The notes under the pieces are model-generated. The model made no database searches. It was given only the letters and a program-made list of their open reading frames with translations, and had not been told where the DNA came from. A stretch of 64,000 nt of DNA. Origin: Cokeromyces recurvatus. Its lineage: Eukaryota > Mucoromycota > Mucoromycetes > Mucorales > Mucoraceae. Shown piece by piece: positions 37,453 through 49,329 of the stretch; position 1 is the first letter of the stretch; each line of letters begins with the position of its first letter. The stretch spans positions 186,001-250,000 of the forward strand of contig NW_026251420.1 of assembly GCF_025118155.1 (NCBI RefSeq). The letters run 5' to 3'. A program made the translations under genes and the position numbers.

Positions 37453-38288
37453 TTACTCAGTGGTGATGTAAATAGGATCCACCTTATTTCTATCTTTAGC
37501 CATCCATTCTAATCTCTTTGCAATACCTGTTTCTATATTAAACGCCCAAGCATGAACAGTTAACTTTTGTCCTCTTTCCCATGCATTTTGAACAATGGTT
37601 GAATGACAAACATTCTTTGCAGAGTTAATAGCATTCAATTCAATAAGTCGATAAAGACGTTTTTCTTCGTCTTGAATGGCTTCCAATTCATCTTTATAAA
37701 CTATATACGTATGTATATATATAAAAGGACTTGAAGGGTCAGTATATATGTATATATCGATTTATATGTTTTTAATTGCTTACGTCTATACACATCTTTA
37801 ATGCTTCTTAACCAGTTATCAATAAGACCATATTGTTGATGACCAAGTGCAGCAGTGACACCACCACAATTATAATGACCACATACAATGATATGTTCTA
37901 CCTTAAGTACTTCAACAGCATATTGTAGAACAGATAAACAGTTAAGATCAGCATGTGTAACAACATTGGCGATATTTCTATGTACAAATACTTCACCAGG
38001 GGGTAAGCTCGTAACGACATTAGCAGGAACTCTAGAATCCGAGCAACCTATAACAACAATGAGCATTTATTTCTTTATCTATTTTATTTTATTACCAATC
38101 CAAAGAATCTTGGGTTGCTGTTTTAAAGCAATATTCTTTAAAAATGCGGGATCTTCTTTCATGACTTCTTCTGCCCATTTCTTATTATTAGCTAAAATAC
38201 CATCTAAATTTGTATCCTCTGGATCAAATTTATTCATGGTATGTTTGGTAAAACGAGGTGTAGCATATTTTTCTTTATTTTCTGCCAT
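37453..38288 (-). CDS. Beta-class carbonic anhydrase
   Basis: Exons 38288-38096, 38047-37784 and 37700-37453; 234 aa. Zinc ligands are clear: C66 in GCSDSR (with the D68/R70 dyad), H122 and C125 in [22 protein letters not shown] and [12 protein letters not shown] complete the family core. It interconverts CO2 and bicarbonate, supplying bicarbonate to carboxylases. No mitochondrial presequence is evident, so it is likely cytosolic. It is tandem with JIP5 on the same strand, 172 bp apart. Confidence 0.95.
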
Positions 38289-38460
38289 TGTTTTAAGGAG
38301 TAAAGGAATAAAATGAAATAGAATAAAAATTAAATCATTTTTAATTTAAAAATGAGTGGGGGTCATTGTTATTTTATTCCCCCTTTTCCCCATCCCCGTC
38401 CCCATCCCCTTCACCAAGGTTTCACGGCAATTTAAGCTTTAATTTTATTTTAAACAAAAA

Positions 38461-39817
38461 TTACGTAATGTTACGAATAAATTCATTATTCTGTCGTTTT
38501 CTATTGGTTTGTTTATTTTTGACATTTTCATCATCGTCACTATCATCATCAATAACGATCCATTTTCGCTTCTCTTTCTTCGAATTATCTCCTTTAAATA
38601 AGAATTCAATATTCCAAAATTTGAGCTTTAAATCATGTCCACAACTTGCTAAATATTTTTGTTTGTGATCCAACTTGATGCATTCAATAGGAAAATCTTC
38701 TCCATGATCCCCCAAAATGCCTTCAAAGCCATATTGAGGCAAGACTGTAATCATTCGTAATAGACCATCATTACCTCCTGTACAAATCACTTGTTCATCC
38801 AATTTACACATGGCATCAACAGAACTTGGATGTCCTAACCATTTTCGTCTTGATTCTTTCCAGCCGTCCCAATTCCAACTGTATAATGCTCCACTTTGTG
38901 AACCTGCAATAACTTTATTTCCATTCTAAAAAAAAAAGAAAAAGAAAAGAAAAAAAGAATTATTGAATGGGCATGCATTTATATAGTTCGTATAGCTACA
39001 TCAATAACTTCCATCGACAATAATTCATCATCTAATTCTGTTGTCATTTTGATTTTGTCTGTTGGTTTCCTTATGTCATAAATTGAAAGTAAACCATCTC
39101 CTCTATGGTTAATGATGAGTAAATAAAAACTAATCTCTCGTCTTTATCATTTACCCTGCTACTAATAAGCTTGACCTTGATTTACAATAATTCATATCAG
39201 CTATAAAATCATCATGCACTTTATATTCTTGAAGTGGCTTACATGTCCTCATATCCCATATCTATTCATATATTATTTTTTTATTCTTTTTTATTTAATA
39301 AAAAAAAAGAAAAAGAAATGAAGCATATCCTTGCATTTACCTTGACTATACCTTCATCATCACCTGTAGCTGTTAAATGGGTATCGAGATTACAAATCTT
39401 ATTAATCGCAAATCTAACAATGATATGAGTAAATAAAATGTCGTTTGTAAAGAAGAGTATTGTGTTACTTGTGAGCTTTGGGTATTTTGTATAACATTCT
39501 TCCTGTAGATACATCAAGAGCATGTATTGACTTATCTCTTGAAATAGACATCAGATGGGCTCCTGAAGGTGTAAACTCAACACCTCGACAGGACTTTTTG
39601 GATGCCTGTATTGACCAACAAGAACTGTTTTTTTCTATTGAATAATTAAAACTGAATGAGAGTGGGTTAATTAATCCATCTCCCTCTTTTTTTACCATTC
39701 TATTTTTCCACTAATCAGTCCAACAACTATTAAATTATTTAAAGGATGAAAAGCAAAATCGAATATATGATCCGTAAATGCTATTGATTTGGGCTGATGC
39801 TCTTCTTTGGTTGTCAT
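38461..39817 (-). CDS. JIP5: WD40 protein JIP5/WDR55
   Basis: Exons 39817-39696, 39651-39469, 39413-39341, 39261-39155, 39102-39000 and 38925-38461; 350 aa. Repeats include DHIFDFAFHPLNNLIVVGLISGKIEC, KKSCRGVEFTPSGAHLMSIS, THLTATGDDEGIVKIWD, GGDGLLSIYDIRKP, NKVIAGSQSGALYSWNW and HPSSVDAM, followed by an acidic-basic tail (DDDSDDDE). WDR55/Jip5 is nucleolar and acts in large-subunit rRNA processing. The donor of the fifth exon is GTAGCT, a weaker site, chosen because it restores the family alignment. Confidence 0.9.
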
Positions 39818-39934
39818 TTATTTTATTTTATTTCATTAAAAAAAAAAAAAAAAAAAAAAAGGCTTTATTATCAATGCATAATAAAATATAAAAATTAAAG
39901 TAAATGTAGTGTCGGTAGATATATTAGTGGCTTA

Positions 39935-40344
39935 TCAAAAGAAAGTACCATATTTATGCTTGTCCTTTGTTGTTGTTTCATCATCAAGAGTAGGAGGCTT
40001 ATTCCCATTATTAGAGTGGTGATGACTAACAATTGCAGCTGGTTTTGGTGATGTAATAGATTGTTGTTGTTGCTGTGCTGAAGATGACGGTTCAGTCGTT
40101 GTTATTGTCACAGTATGATCATCATTAAGTACAACATCATTATTCCCCTTTTCGCTTCTAATTTCTTCCATTCTTCGCTGTATTAAATATTCTTCTAAAA
40201 GTAAAGCATTACGCCAATTACATTTAAAGAGAATGTCTAGCAAGTCACCAGCTACTGGTGTTAATCCAACCTATATGAACAAAAAAAAAAAAAAAAAATG
40301 TATTATCAGAATATATCACTTGTAAAGATAAATTATTATTATTA

Positions 40345-40386
<42 letters not shown>

Positions 40387-40876
40387 GAAAATCAAGCATC
40401 ACATTCCCCATCATCTTGGCAATAAGCCATTTTGGTAAATTAGCATTAGAAGCTGTCTTTATCAGTTGCATTGCTATAGCGGCTGTCAAGGCGTCACCAA
40501 TACCTGGTATTAGACCTACAATACCATCCAATCCGATATTAAAACAACAACAATGAAAGCCTTTATCAAGGTACCAAGCTCGTTTCTTAACTTTATTCAA
40601 TATTTTACGTTCTTCTTTGCTCAAGATGAGATCAGGTGTAGCTTTTACTTTTTTATTATACCAGTGGCGTTGTTGTTGGTCAGCAATTTGTTGAGAGACA
40701 GCTAGGACCTGAGGGTCTGTTTCAAAAGACACTTGATTTTTATGGATCTTGTCAGTGACTGGACCCAAGAATCGTTTTTTAGCATAGTTAGCAGCTACTT
40801 GCATGTCGTGTATGTATGTATGTAAAAGAAAGAAAACAAAATAGGCTGTTGTTGTTTGTTGCTGCAGATCAATCAT
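39935..40876 (-). CDS. DUF4112-family membrane protein
   Basis: Exons 40876-40385 and 40270-39935; 275 aa. A second in-frame ATG (40804, MQVAANYAKKRFLGP) gives 251 aa and may be the true start, because the first 24 residues are an odd hydrophobic/Gln mix. Conserved core: FNIGLDGIVGLIPGIGDALTAAIAMQLI, KMMGNVMLDFLVGLTPVAGDLLDILFK. This double hydrophobic hairpin with IPGIGD and PVAGD is typical of DUF4112. The C-terminus is Gln/Ser/Thr-rich. Function unknown. The intron carries a 36-nt homopolymer right after the donor. Confidence 0.85.
40347..40382. repeat. Poly(T) tract, 36 nt, intronic
   Basis: Follows the donor of the DUF4112 gene's intron, so it is poly(A) in the transcript. Confidence 0.95.
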
Positions 40877-41015
40877 TTTTTATTATTTATTTATTTATTT
40901 ATATTTGAATAATTATGACGTACGTTTTAAGTTATATAATAATGTCCACATGCTATAAGCCCTTTTTTTTTTCTCATGCAAAAATATATACATAAAGGAA
41001 AGTGAACTCTTTGTC

Positions 41016-41573
41016 TTAGTCATAATATTCTGGTTTCTTTATGTTTAATCCATGTTCAGCTAGTGCGGAAGATAAGTCATCCATACTTAATACAGTCTTC
41101 TTTTCCTTTTCCTTTTTTTTTTTTTTCAACAAAAAGTTATTATTTAACTGTATAACACATAAACAAACAGTTTAAATTTACCTTGGCTGATTTACTAGTA
41201 TTACTACGAGAGGTGCCTTGCTTTAGCTTATTAAATTGTAATGCATCTGTAGCCAAGTCTGCGATTAGTTTTTGTGCTGCTAATGCATATAATTTTTTCC
41301 TAAATAAATAAAAATAAGCAAACGTGCACACATACATATACACATTCACACACATACACACACATACACACACATACACACACATATATATATATATATA
41401 TCGACTCTTACACTCTCGCATCATCACATTCGCAGCCTGTTTTATTTAAATAGTAATCAATTACCGAATCAGGTATAATTGGTGTATAGTTGTCTATGGT
41501 CACAAGTAATTCAGCCATTTCTCGCTCTTTATCTACTTTGACTTGCTCATCCATTACAGTATCTTCATGCTCT

Positions 41574-41607
<34 letters not shown>

Positions 41608-41710
41608 TAGTATTAGTATTAGTAGTTTTAGCAGGAGTTGCTACTTTTTGTTGAGGTTGTGGCTGTACTTGAGAGTGTTGTAAAGATGTAGTTGATTCTT
41701 CTGAATTCAT
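41016..41710 (-). CDS. TAF10: TFIID/SAGA subunit TAF10
   Basis: Exons 41710-41412, 41299-41182 and 41111-41016; 170 aa. After a Gln/Pro/Thr-rich N-terminus (a run of about 15 Thr from a CTA-type microsatellite) comes the TAF10 histone fold: LLVTIDNYTPIIPDSVIDYY, CECDDARVKKLYALAAQKLI and ATDALQFNKLKQ. The last exon gives KTVLSMDDLSSALAEHGLNI. TAF10 pairs with TAF3/TAF8 or SPT7 in TFIID and SAGA. Splice phases agree with the family alignment. Confidence 0.94.
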
Positions 41711-41718
41711 CTTTTTCT

Positions 41719-41720
<2 letters not shown>

Positions 41721-41764
<44 letters not shown>
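41721..41764. repeat. Poly(A) tract, 44 nt
   Basis: Lies about 11 bp upstream of the TAF10 start codon (poly(T) in TAF10 sense). Confidence 0.95.
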
Positions 41765-41767
<3 letters not shown>

Positions 41768-41930
41768 GAAGGAGGAAAGTCATTTCATATATTCTACGTT
41801 CCATTTGTTTTGAATGGATTTTTTTTTACAAGTCACATCATGGATGCTTAATATTTGATCTTTTATAATAAAGCCGATTTTGACTATAATTTGTTTTAGA
41901 ATGTCTGCATAGCACATTGTGATCATAGAT

Positions 41931-42242
41931 CTATCTGCATATACATATAATAGTATCTGGATAATGTAAGCTTAGAACATAAAGTCTAGAAATATGAAAC
42001 ATATAGTTTAAAAGGAAAGATTTGAGAAGATTCAAGTTTCTGTGAAGAGCTATTATCAGTATTAATAATTCTATTAGGTTTAAAGTATCAGTAGTAATAG
42101 TTCTTGGATTGATATCATCATTGTAGAGACATTTATAACAGTGTTTTATTATTGAAGAGATACGAAGATGAATAAATAATTTGAGCTTGTAAGATAGTAG
42201 ATCTATCTTGACTGGACGGTAGTTTTTCATCAGACGCCACAT
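41931..42242 (-). CDS. Orphan ORF, 103 codons, doubtful
   Basis: A true ATG opens MWRLMKNYRPVKIDLLSYKL and the frame stays open for 103 codons, rich in Leu, Ile and Lys. I recognise no domain and see no splice partner. It may be a chance ORF or the remnant of a mobile-element gene. Confidence 0.2.
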   Translation of the reverse strand: MWRLMKNYRPVKIDLLSYKLKLFIHLRISSIIKHCYKCLYNDDINPRTITTDTLNLIELLILIIALHRNLNLLKSFLLNYMFHISRLYVLSLHYPDTIICICR

Positions 42243-42845
42243 TATTATTATTATATTGATAAATAATTTTAAAGCCGTATTCTTAACGACATTTCTTGTG
42301 GTTAGATTAGCAAAAAAAAGAAAAAAAAGAAAAAAAAAAGTTAACGGAAGCTAGTCAGACTAATTGCATGATTATAATTCATTTGTAAACGAAACAACTG
42401 AATATTAATCCATTATTGTTCGTATATTATTATACTATGCAGAATTGTGCTCTTTTCAGTTAAATAAAGGAAAAGTAAAGTTTCTCACCTTGATGATAAA
42501 TTTTAAGCATCTGAAATAAGCCCATTTGGAAATCTTATTATAAATGATGTATGTTTAATTGAAAACTCTTTTATCATATCCAGCTTAACACGAATTAGTT
42601 TTCTATATGTGTACATTTATTTTTCATATTTTGTATAAAACTATATGATGCGCTTAATGAATGTTCAGCATTGTTATTCATACATTGTCTTATTTGTAGA
42701 TCTTTGCTTTTATTATTATTATTATTATTGTTATTGTTATTATTATTATTTTTATTTTATTTTTACAAGCCGCGCTCTTTTTAAATTTTGGTTCATGTAG
42801 AAAAATTTTCTTATTTTTTTTTTCTGCCTTGTTTTTTCCCTTAAA

Positions 42846-43048
42846 ATGTCTACAGCAAATACAGGCTTCGATGTCATTTCTGCATATCAATCATCTTTAA
42901 ATGACACAGTAATGATTAGTATTATGATAATAAAGTACGCATTTTAATATGGTTTCTTTTTTTTTTTAAATAGGAATTATCTACACCTGTTGCCATTTTT
43001 AAAGCTTTGACAGAATTTGTTCAACACAGTAAAGGTAAAAAGAAGAAG

Positions 43049-43089
<41 letters not shown>

Positions 43090-44325
43090 ATAATATTTAC
43101 AACTGTTCATTCATGTTCCCCCCTTTTTTTTTTCTTCTAATGTCAACATTACATTTAATTTATTATTATTATTTAGCTCCTACAATGTCAGAATTTATGC
43201 AAACATTAGAAAAAGCAGCCCAATCGATCCGTCAAGATTCTCAATCACTTTCCAACAAGCCCAAAAATCAACATAAAGCTGCTATAGCCATCTTGGCAGG
43301 TGTTGATTTATTTATGCGTTTTGTCACAAGAAACTCACATGACTTTTCCGTAAGTTTTTATGCTCAGTTGCTAAACACTACAAATTTAATCATTATTTCA
43401 TTGTGACTATAGCTCTCAGAGGAGGCAGGCAGTTTTGAAGATTTTAAAAATAATTTGTTATCTAGAGCTGGTTTGATTTTGGAAAAGGCAGCAACTGCAA
43501 GAGATAGAGCAGCTGAAATTGGTGCACAGTTTGTTCATGATAATGCAATTATTCTTGTTCAAGGTTATTCGCGTGTTATTATGAGTGTACTGTGTCATGC
43601 TGCTAATGTACAAAATAAACGATTTAAGGTCTATGTGACAGAAGGTCGACCTAATGGTGATGGGTAAGTTTTTTTTTTCTTTTTAAAAATATATATATAC
43701 ATATATATAATCTTAATTGTGGTTATATTTATATATGTATGTATATGTTTTTTAGTATTCAGGCAGTCTCTGCTTTAAGAAAGCACGGTATTCCTTGTAG
43801 AGCAGTTTTGGATTCTGCTGTAGGATATATTATGGATAAAGTAGATATGGTATTTGTGGGAGCTGAAGGGGTAGTTGAAAATGGTGGTATTGTTAATAAG
43901 GTGAGTAAAATTTTGAATATATTTCGATTCTTGTATATTAAATATCTTTTAATTAGATTGGTACATTCCAGATTGCTTTAGTAGCAAATGCATTAAGTAA
44001 ACCAGTTTATGCTGTTGCAGAAAGGTAATAACAGAGTTTTAGTTTTAAGTTTGTTCGCATTTATTCACCTTTTTCTTTTAGCTATAAATTTGTGCGTGTT
44101 TATCCTTTAAATCAATATGATATTCCCTCAGAAACTCCTGAAATTGTCACATTTACTTCAAGAAGGAAATCATTGAGTGGAAATATATCAACAGAGGATG
44201 ATTTGGCTTTATCAAATCCTTCTGTCGATTATACGCCTCCTCAATACATTACATTACTTTTAACTGATTTAGGTGTCTTGACTCCTTCAGGTGTTTCTGA
44301 TGAATTAATCAAGCTTTATGTATAA
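42846..44325 (+). CDS. GCN3: Translation initiation factor eIF2B subunit alpha
   Basis: Exons 42846-42908, 42974-43034, 43177-43349, 43413-43663, 43756-43900, 43957-44024 and 44082-44325; 334 aa. Family text includes [73 protein letters not shown] and [20 protein letters not shown]. The alpha subunit is part of the eIF2B regulatory core that senses phosphorylated eIF2 and controls GDP-GTP exchange. The second intron starts with an A/G stretch and a 39-nt A tract. Confidence 0.96.
43049..43087. repeat. Poly(A) tract, 39 nt, intronic
   Basis: Sits in intron 2 of the eIF2B-alpha gene just after the donor, as poly(A) on the sense strand. Confidence 0.95.
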
Positions 44326-44778
44326 TAATAATAATAAAAAGAAATAGAGTAGAAGATATTCTTCTATAATAATTGTTTCATAATAGAAAACTCTCGTGAT
44401 ATTTCAGGTACATGATAATATTTACAATTGTAACTCAGTTTCAAAGCATACATTAGCTAGTGCCTGTAATACTATTTTCATGTATATTTTTTCTTTTCTT
44501 TTCTTTTTTTTCTTTTTCTTTTTTTTTTTTTATATACATGTACATTAATTCATGTCAATTTACTTTTTAGTAGAATTCACTTTTTTTACTTATTATCTAT
44601 AAACAGCATTTCTCTAGTGTGTTTGTTTGTTAAATAAATTCTTGTAATTTCGACATCCCTTTTTTTTTTTTTTTCTATAATTTTACAAATTATTCATCAG
44701 GTAGGCAACAATTTTCTTTAAAAATAAAATAAATCAAATACCTTAATGTATAGTAGTAATTCATAGTTTAATATACGA
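44326..44778. other. Intergenic
   Basis: AT-rich spacer with CTTTT/TTTTC tracts (44490-44530) between the eIF2B-alpha stop and the KAR9-like start. No gene seen. Confidence 0.5.
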
Positions 44779-46671
44779 ATGATTTCAATTGCATCAAGCA
44801 ACAACCATTTAGACAATAATCATCCACTTTATCATATTCCTGACCTTAGCGAGCTCGAAACTGTGCTAACCATCAACGGGCCTTTAGGAGAGCTCCTAAG
44901 CCGTATGACACAGTGGTTGGAAACAGCTCACATGACAGCCTTCAGTATTGAACAAAGTATTATACAAAATGAGCCCTTCCTAGATACCCCGCTTCTTAAT
45001 GCAATCATCACTCTTAGTAAACAAAAGATGCAGCCCTTGATGCAACGTCTTACTGAATGGATTGACTGTCAGCACGAACCATTACATACAGCAACTAAAC
45101 TTCAATCTGAATGGTCTTCACTCCAACATTATGTTGCCTTTGTCAAACAACGACTTGATCAATCCTCCTCTAAAAACACATTACGTGTACAGATGGAGAC
45201 GATTCTAGCCCAAATCGATGATCTCTCGACCATGATATTTGAATTTCAGGAACGACGTCAACGACAAACGACACAGGAAAATATATTGGTCGTGATTGAT
45301 CAAAAGGTCGTCCCGCTGTTTGGAGAGGTAGAACGAGTGTATGTGAGAATGATGCAAGCACCACCTGAGGATCCTACAGGTGTTTTAACACGCAAACATC
45401 AATATGTACAGGATAGATGGGAGGATCTACGGTTGGATATTGATGAACTCAAGTTGGAGCTCAAAGAAGATCGATGGTTGATGGTCTTTAGACAGATTGC
45501 GGATCAATTAGATGATATGATGAATGGACTTGAGAGGGCTGCGTCTGCATTGAACGAGAGTCGAACACGAGCATCTGAAAAGAATTTTGAGGCAAAATAT
45601 AAATGCTTTGCACCCTCGATTACAAATATGCTTATGATGTTGGGCAACGGTATTTCAGCTCGTGTCTCAACACGGAATGACACGACAACCATGCAACGAC
45701 ATGGTACTATGTTGGCAAGATGGCAACAACTGAAGGCAACCATGGAACATGTACGTCGACGTGAGTTTTCAGACAGTGATGGATCCTCACGTTTAAGCGA
45801 TCGAAGTGACAGCACTGGAAGTGTTGCACCACGCTTCTATCACAATAGGTCACCCCTTTTGATGCAACAACGTTGGGATGAACATCATCAACAACAACAA
45901 CAACAACAACCAGTGATGTCAAGAAGTAAAAGTCCTTATAAGGCAAGCCCATCACCCCTTTTGACAGAAGCTAAAAGTCCCATCTTACGACACTCACCAG
46001 GCTCACCCATGATGATCAGACGAACGACAAGTCCCATCAGTCCCTCACATAGTAAACGTACTACAAACACTATTATCAATTCTAGGTTACCTGAAGTGAA
46101 TGTTGTTGTTGGTGGTGATGACGATGATGATGATGATGATACTATTACTACTCACCATTTTCGAAATACTAATCAAAAACAACCAACCACTTTTTATTCA
46201 GCTACACCACAACCTCATAAAAGATCAGTGACACCCTCACGTCGTAGCGGGACACCTTCAATGATACCACGACCTAAAACGCCGAATAAATTTCGACCAC
46301 GGTCTTCTATGGCCCGTATTACGACGACGACGACAACAACAACAACAGCAACAACAGCACCACCACCACTACCACTACCACTATCTTCTTCTTCACACAT
46401 GTATCGACCCAATCCAAAGGATCCTTTAGATGTTGAGATTGCTATGATCATCAATAGAAGTCCAGTCCCAATTCAATGTTCTAAAAAACACACACAAGAC
46501 AATCAAGGTAAATACTACTTTGGGAATGATGGTAGTACTAATAAAAAGTTATATACATGCAAGTTGATGATCTATGGAGGGAATAAAGCTAATAAGGTGT
46601 TAATACGTGTCGGTGGTGGATGGCAAGATTTAGAGATCTTTTTGTTGGAACATATGAATTTAATAGGTTAA
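44779..46671 (+). CDS. KAR9-like microtubule protein with GAR domain
   Basis: Single exon, 630 aa. Residues 20-330 are helical with spectrin-like spacing and resemble the KAR9 N-terminal region (Trp-containing helices WLETAHMTAF, WIDCQHEPLH). Residues 340-540 are basic and rich in Ser/Pro/Thr. They include an EB1-binding SxIP motif, SMIPRP (S494-P497), and several SP/TP sites. The C-terminus (about 552-630) is a GAS2-related GAR microtubule-binding domain: DPLDVEIAMIINRS, KYYFG, RVGGGWQDLEIFLLEH. KAR9 links EB1-tracked microtubule tips to actomyosin for nuclear and spindle positioning. The GAR call is strong; the KAR9 assignment is moderate. Confidence 0.8.
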   Translation: MISIASSNNHLDNNHPLYHIPDLSELETVLTINGPLGELLSRMTQWLETAHMTAFSIEQSIIQNEPFLDTPLLNAIITLSKQKMQPLMQRLTEWIDCQHEPLHTATKLQSEWSSLQHYVAFVKQRLDQSSSKNTLRVQMETILAQIDDLSTMIFEFQERRQRQTTQENILVVIDQKVVPLFGEVERVYVRMMQAPPEDPTGVLTRKHQYVQDRWEDLRLDIDELKLELKEDRWLMVFRQIADQLDDMMNGLERAASALNESRTRASEKNFEAKYKCFAPSITNMLMMLGNGISARVSTRNDTTTMQRHGTMLARWQQLKATMEHVRRREFSDSDGSSRLSDRSDSTGSVAPRFYHNRSPLLMQQRWDEHHQQQQQQQPVMSRSKSPYKASPSPLLTEAKSPILRHSPGSPMMIRRTTSPISPSHSKRTTNTIINSRLPEVNVVVGGDDDDDDDDTITTHHFRNTNQKQPTTFYSATPQPHKRSVTPSRRSGTPSMIPRPKTPNKFRPRSSMARITTTTTTTTTATTAPPPLPLPLSSSSHMYRPNPKDPLDVEIAMIINRSPVPIQCSKKHTQDNQGKYYFGNDGSTNKKLYTCKLMIYGGNKANKVLIRVGGGWQDLEIFLLEHMNLIG

Positions 46672-47907
46672 AAGCCTTTTTTTTTTCTTTTTTTTTTTTT
46701 TTTTTTTTTTCTCTCTTTTTTTTCTTTTCTTTTTCTTTTCTTTTTTTTTCTTTTCTTTTTTTTTTTCTTTTTTTTTTTTTTCCTTTGGGAGATAGAACAC
46801 AAAGGGATTTTATGATGTGTAAATTATTTGTTTTTTTTTTTGACATATAAACTATATTATTTAATAATAAAAACAGTATGTGGAAAGGAAGGAGAGTAGA
46901 AAGCAAGAGTAGATAGATAAATAAATAATGAAAGCCTGTAATAAATTTAAAAATTATTGGCTTGATTCAAAAAAAAAAAAAAAAAGACTATCCAGGTGGG
47001 AAGGGAATCCAGATTCCATTCTGTTTTATATTGATCTCCTTAAAACTAGAGCTAACTTTACCTTTCTTCATTCAGAAATTATAAACTAGCTAAAAGACTT
47101 CAATAACTCTAGGTAAACCATTGTAATTTACAACCCAAGCTATCTCACTTTGACCAGATTCCTTCAGGGTCTCCTTCTCCATTGTTTTCGTCAATGGGAG
47201 GAAGAAGAGAAGAGTGGTATTATGATGAATTTGATATATAAATTAATATATAGTCAAACACAATCAAGTCTTTACATTTGGAGCATCAAAAGACATGCTT
47301 TACGGGAAAGACCATAGCGATTTACAAAATACACTCTTGATTTGAGTTAAATGCTCACCGACTTTAATGCAACTAACGTCCTTTTCATTTGATAAACAAC
47401 AACAAAAAAAAGCCTCTTCCCGAGAAGGAAGGAAGGAAATTACTAGGTGATTTTATAGTCTTTGTCAGGATTAGACATTAAATACTAGTAATCAAAATAA
47501 AAGTACATTATTGTACTGAAAATAATGTTTGATTGCAACTAATATGTATATTTATTCTTATCGAAACATTTCTTAGTCTCCTTGAGTATCTGTCTTTTTT
47601 ATTTATTTATTTTGGTATTCACTAATCAATTATGACAGGAATATCAAGTAATTTGTAAATAATGTTCTCTTGGGAGGGGAAAGAAAAATTAAAATAGAAA
47701 TAAAAGATGCTCAATGTTATCAAAGTCATAAAAGAAGTGGTGGTGGGAATAATACTGCCTACTATTCATGAGGGTAGTAGTAGTAGTAGTAGTAGATCAT
47801 ATTAATGTTACACGTATAATACAAGTTTTATAATTAATACACAAAAATATATTACAAAGCTTATTTGTCCTTATTTCTTTTTTTTTTTTTTTTTTTATTT
47901 TTAAATA
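46672..47907. other. Intergenic, 1.2 kb
   Basis: Starts with a long T/C-rich tract (46676-46791). At 46985-47220 the composition is more even and a 31-codon open frame is seen on the minus strand, too short to name. TAG repeats lie near 47775-47795 and a T tract precedes CDC10. Confidence 0.5.
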
Positions 47908-49329
47908 ATGTCAACATCTGCAGTTTCATCAGCATCACCTTCTATTGATTCCAACCATTCACAAAAGGTAGATGATGATAAGTTTATTATTATTACATAC
48001 ATATTGTCTTATATGAAGAAAAAAAAATAGCGTATTTTCCTGAATGATTATGTTGGCTTCGATACAATTACACAACAAATTGAAAAAAAGTTATTAAAGA
48101 AAGGATTTCAGTTTAATATTATGGTTGTTGGTAAAAAAAAAAAAAAAAAAATGATGATGATGATGATAATAATAATACTATATTATTAATCATAATAATA
48201 ATTATAAAGGTCAGTCGGGTCTTGGCAAATCAACACTTGTAAATACTCTTTTTGCATCTCATTTGATTGACAGTAAAGGAAGACTTGAAGCTTCTGAATC
48301 TGCAAGACAAACGACTGAAATTGAAACTGTTTCTCATGGTAAAACTAATAAATAATAAATAATAAATAATAAATAATAAATAATAATAATAATAATAATA
48401 ATAAAAGGAATATTAATCCCCGTCCCTCCCTCCTATAGTTATTGAAGAAAATGGAGTTCGTTTAAGACTTAATATAGTGGATACACCTGGTTATGGTGAT
48501 CAAGTAAATAATGATAACTGGTAAAGATTTTCTTTTTCTTTTATTTATAGTTTGCTTACATACTTTTTTTTTCCCCAAGTTGGGAACCTATTATTAGATA
48601 TATCAAAGATCAACATTCTGCTTATCTTCGTAAGGAATTAACTGCTAGACGTGAACGTTATATTGTTGATACCCGTGTTCATTGCTGTCTTTTCTTTATT
48701 ACCCCTTCTGGTCATTCGTAAAGAGATCTTTATAAAATGACTGACTGACTGACTGACTGATTTACTTACTCTTTATTTTAATTAGACTTAAACCAATTGA
48801 CATTGTTGTTCTTCAAAAATTAACTGAAGTAGTCAATGTAGTACCTGTGATTGCTAAATCTGATTCACTTACATTTGAAGAAAGAAATGCCTTTAAACAA
48901 AGAGTAAAAAAATAAAATATAATAAAATAAAATAAAATTCTATACACTACTAACATGGTATATATATAGATTAAAGCAGAACTTCAATTTCATAATATTC
49001 GATTATATCCTTATGAAAATGAAGAAGATGACGAAATAGAAAAGAGCTTGAATGATAGTATCTGGGAACTAATTCCCTTTGCTATTATCGGGTCTGAACG
49101 AGATATAATAACTACGGATGATAAGAAGGTGATTAGAGGTAGAAAGACGCGTGGTGGTGCAATCATTAATGTAGAAGATCCTGAACATTGTGAATTTATC
49201 CAACTTCGTAACTTTTTAACACGTACTCATTTACAAGATTTGATTGAAACAACAGCTTTGATTCATTATGAAAGCTTTCGAACAAAGCAATTGATGGCTA
49301 TTAAAGAATCCTCCTCAGCCTATCCGTAA
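47908..49329 (+). CDS. CDC10: Septin, CDC10 group
   Basis: Exons 47908-47967, 48031-48130, 48210-48338, 48439-48520, 48580-48717, 48786-48903 and 48970-49329; 328 aa. VGFDTITQQIEKKLLKKGFQFNIMVVG leads into P-loop GQSGLGKS (54-61). G3 is DTPGYGD (D111), G4 AKSD, and the septin unique element follows (RGRKTRGGAIINVEDPEHCEF, LRNFLTRTHLQDL). It ends soon after, lacking the long C-terminal coiled coil, as CDC10-group septins do. Septins form cortical filaments at septa and hyphal bases. Confidence 0.95.

Larger units (their letters stand above)
41711..42845. other. Intergenic with poly(A) tract and an orphan ORF
   Basis: An uninterrupted A tract runs 41721-41764 directly upstream of TAF10. The orphan ORF 41931-42242 is listed separately. 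The rest is AT-rich, with ATT trinucleotide runs near 42712-42750. Confidence 0.5.

Noticed and set aside
42712..42750. Regular trinucleotide arrays considered as CRISPR-like
   Set aside because: Simple ATT microsatellite without spacers; the genome is eukaryotic.
46589..46906. ORFs on both strands of the T/C tract after the KAR9-like gene
   Set aside because: Pure Lys/Glu or Phe/Ser low complexity from the tract.
47090..47184. Minus-strand 31-codon ORF starting MEKETLKESG
   Set aside because: Too short and isolated to claim as a gene, though its composition is unlike its flanks.
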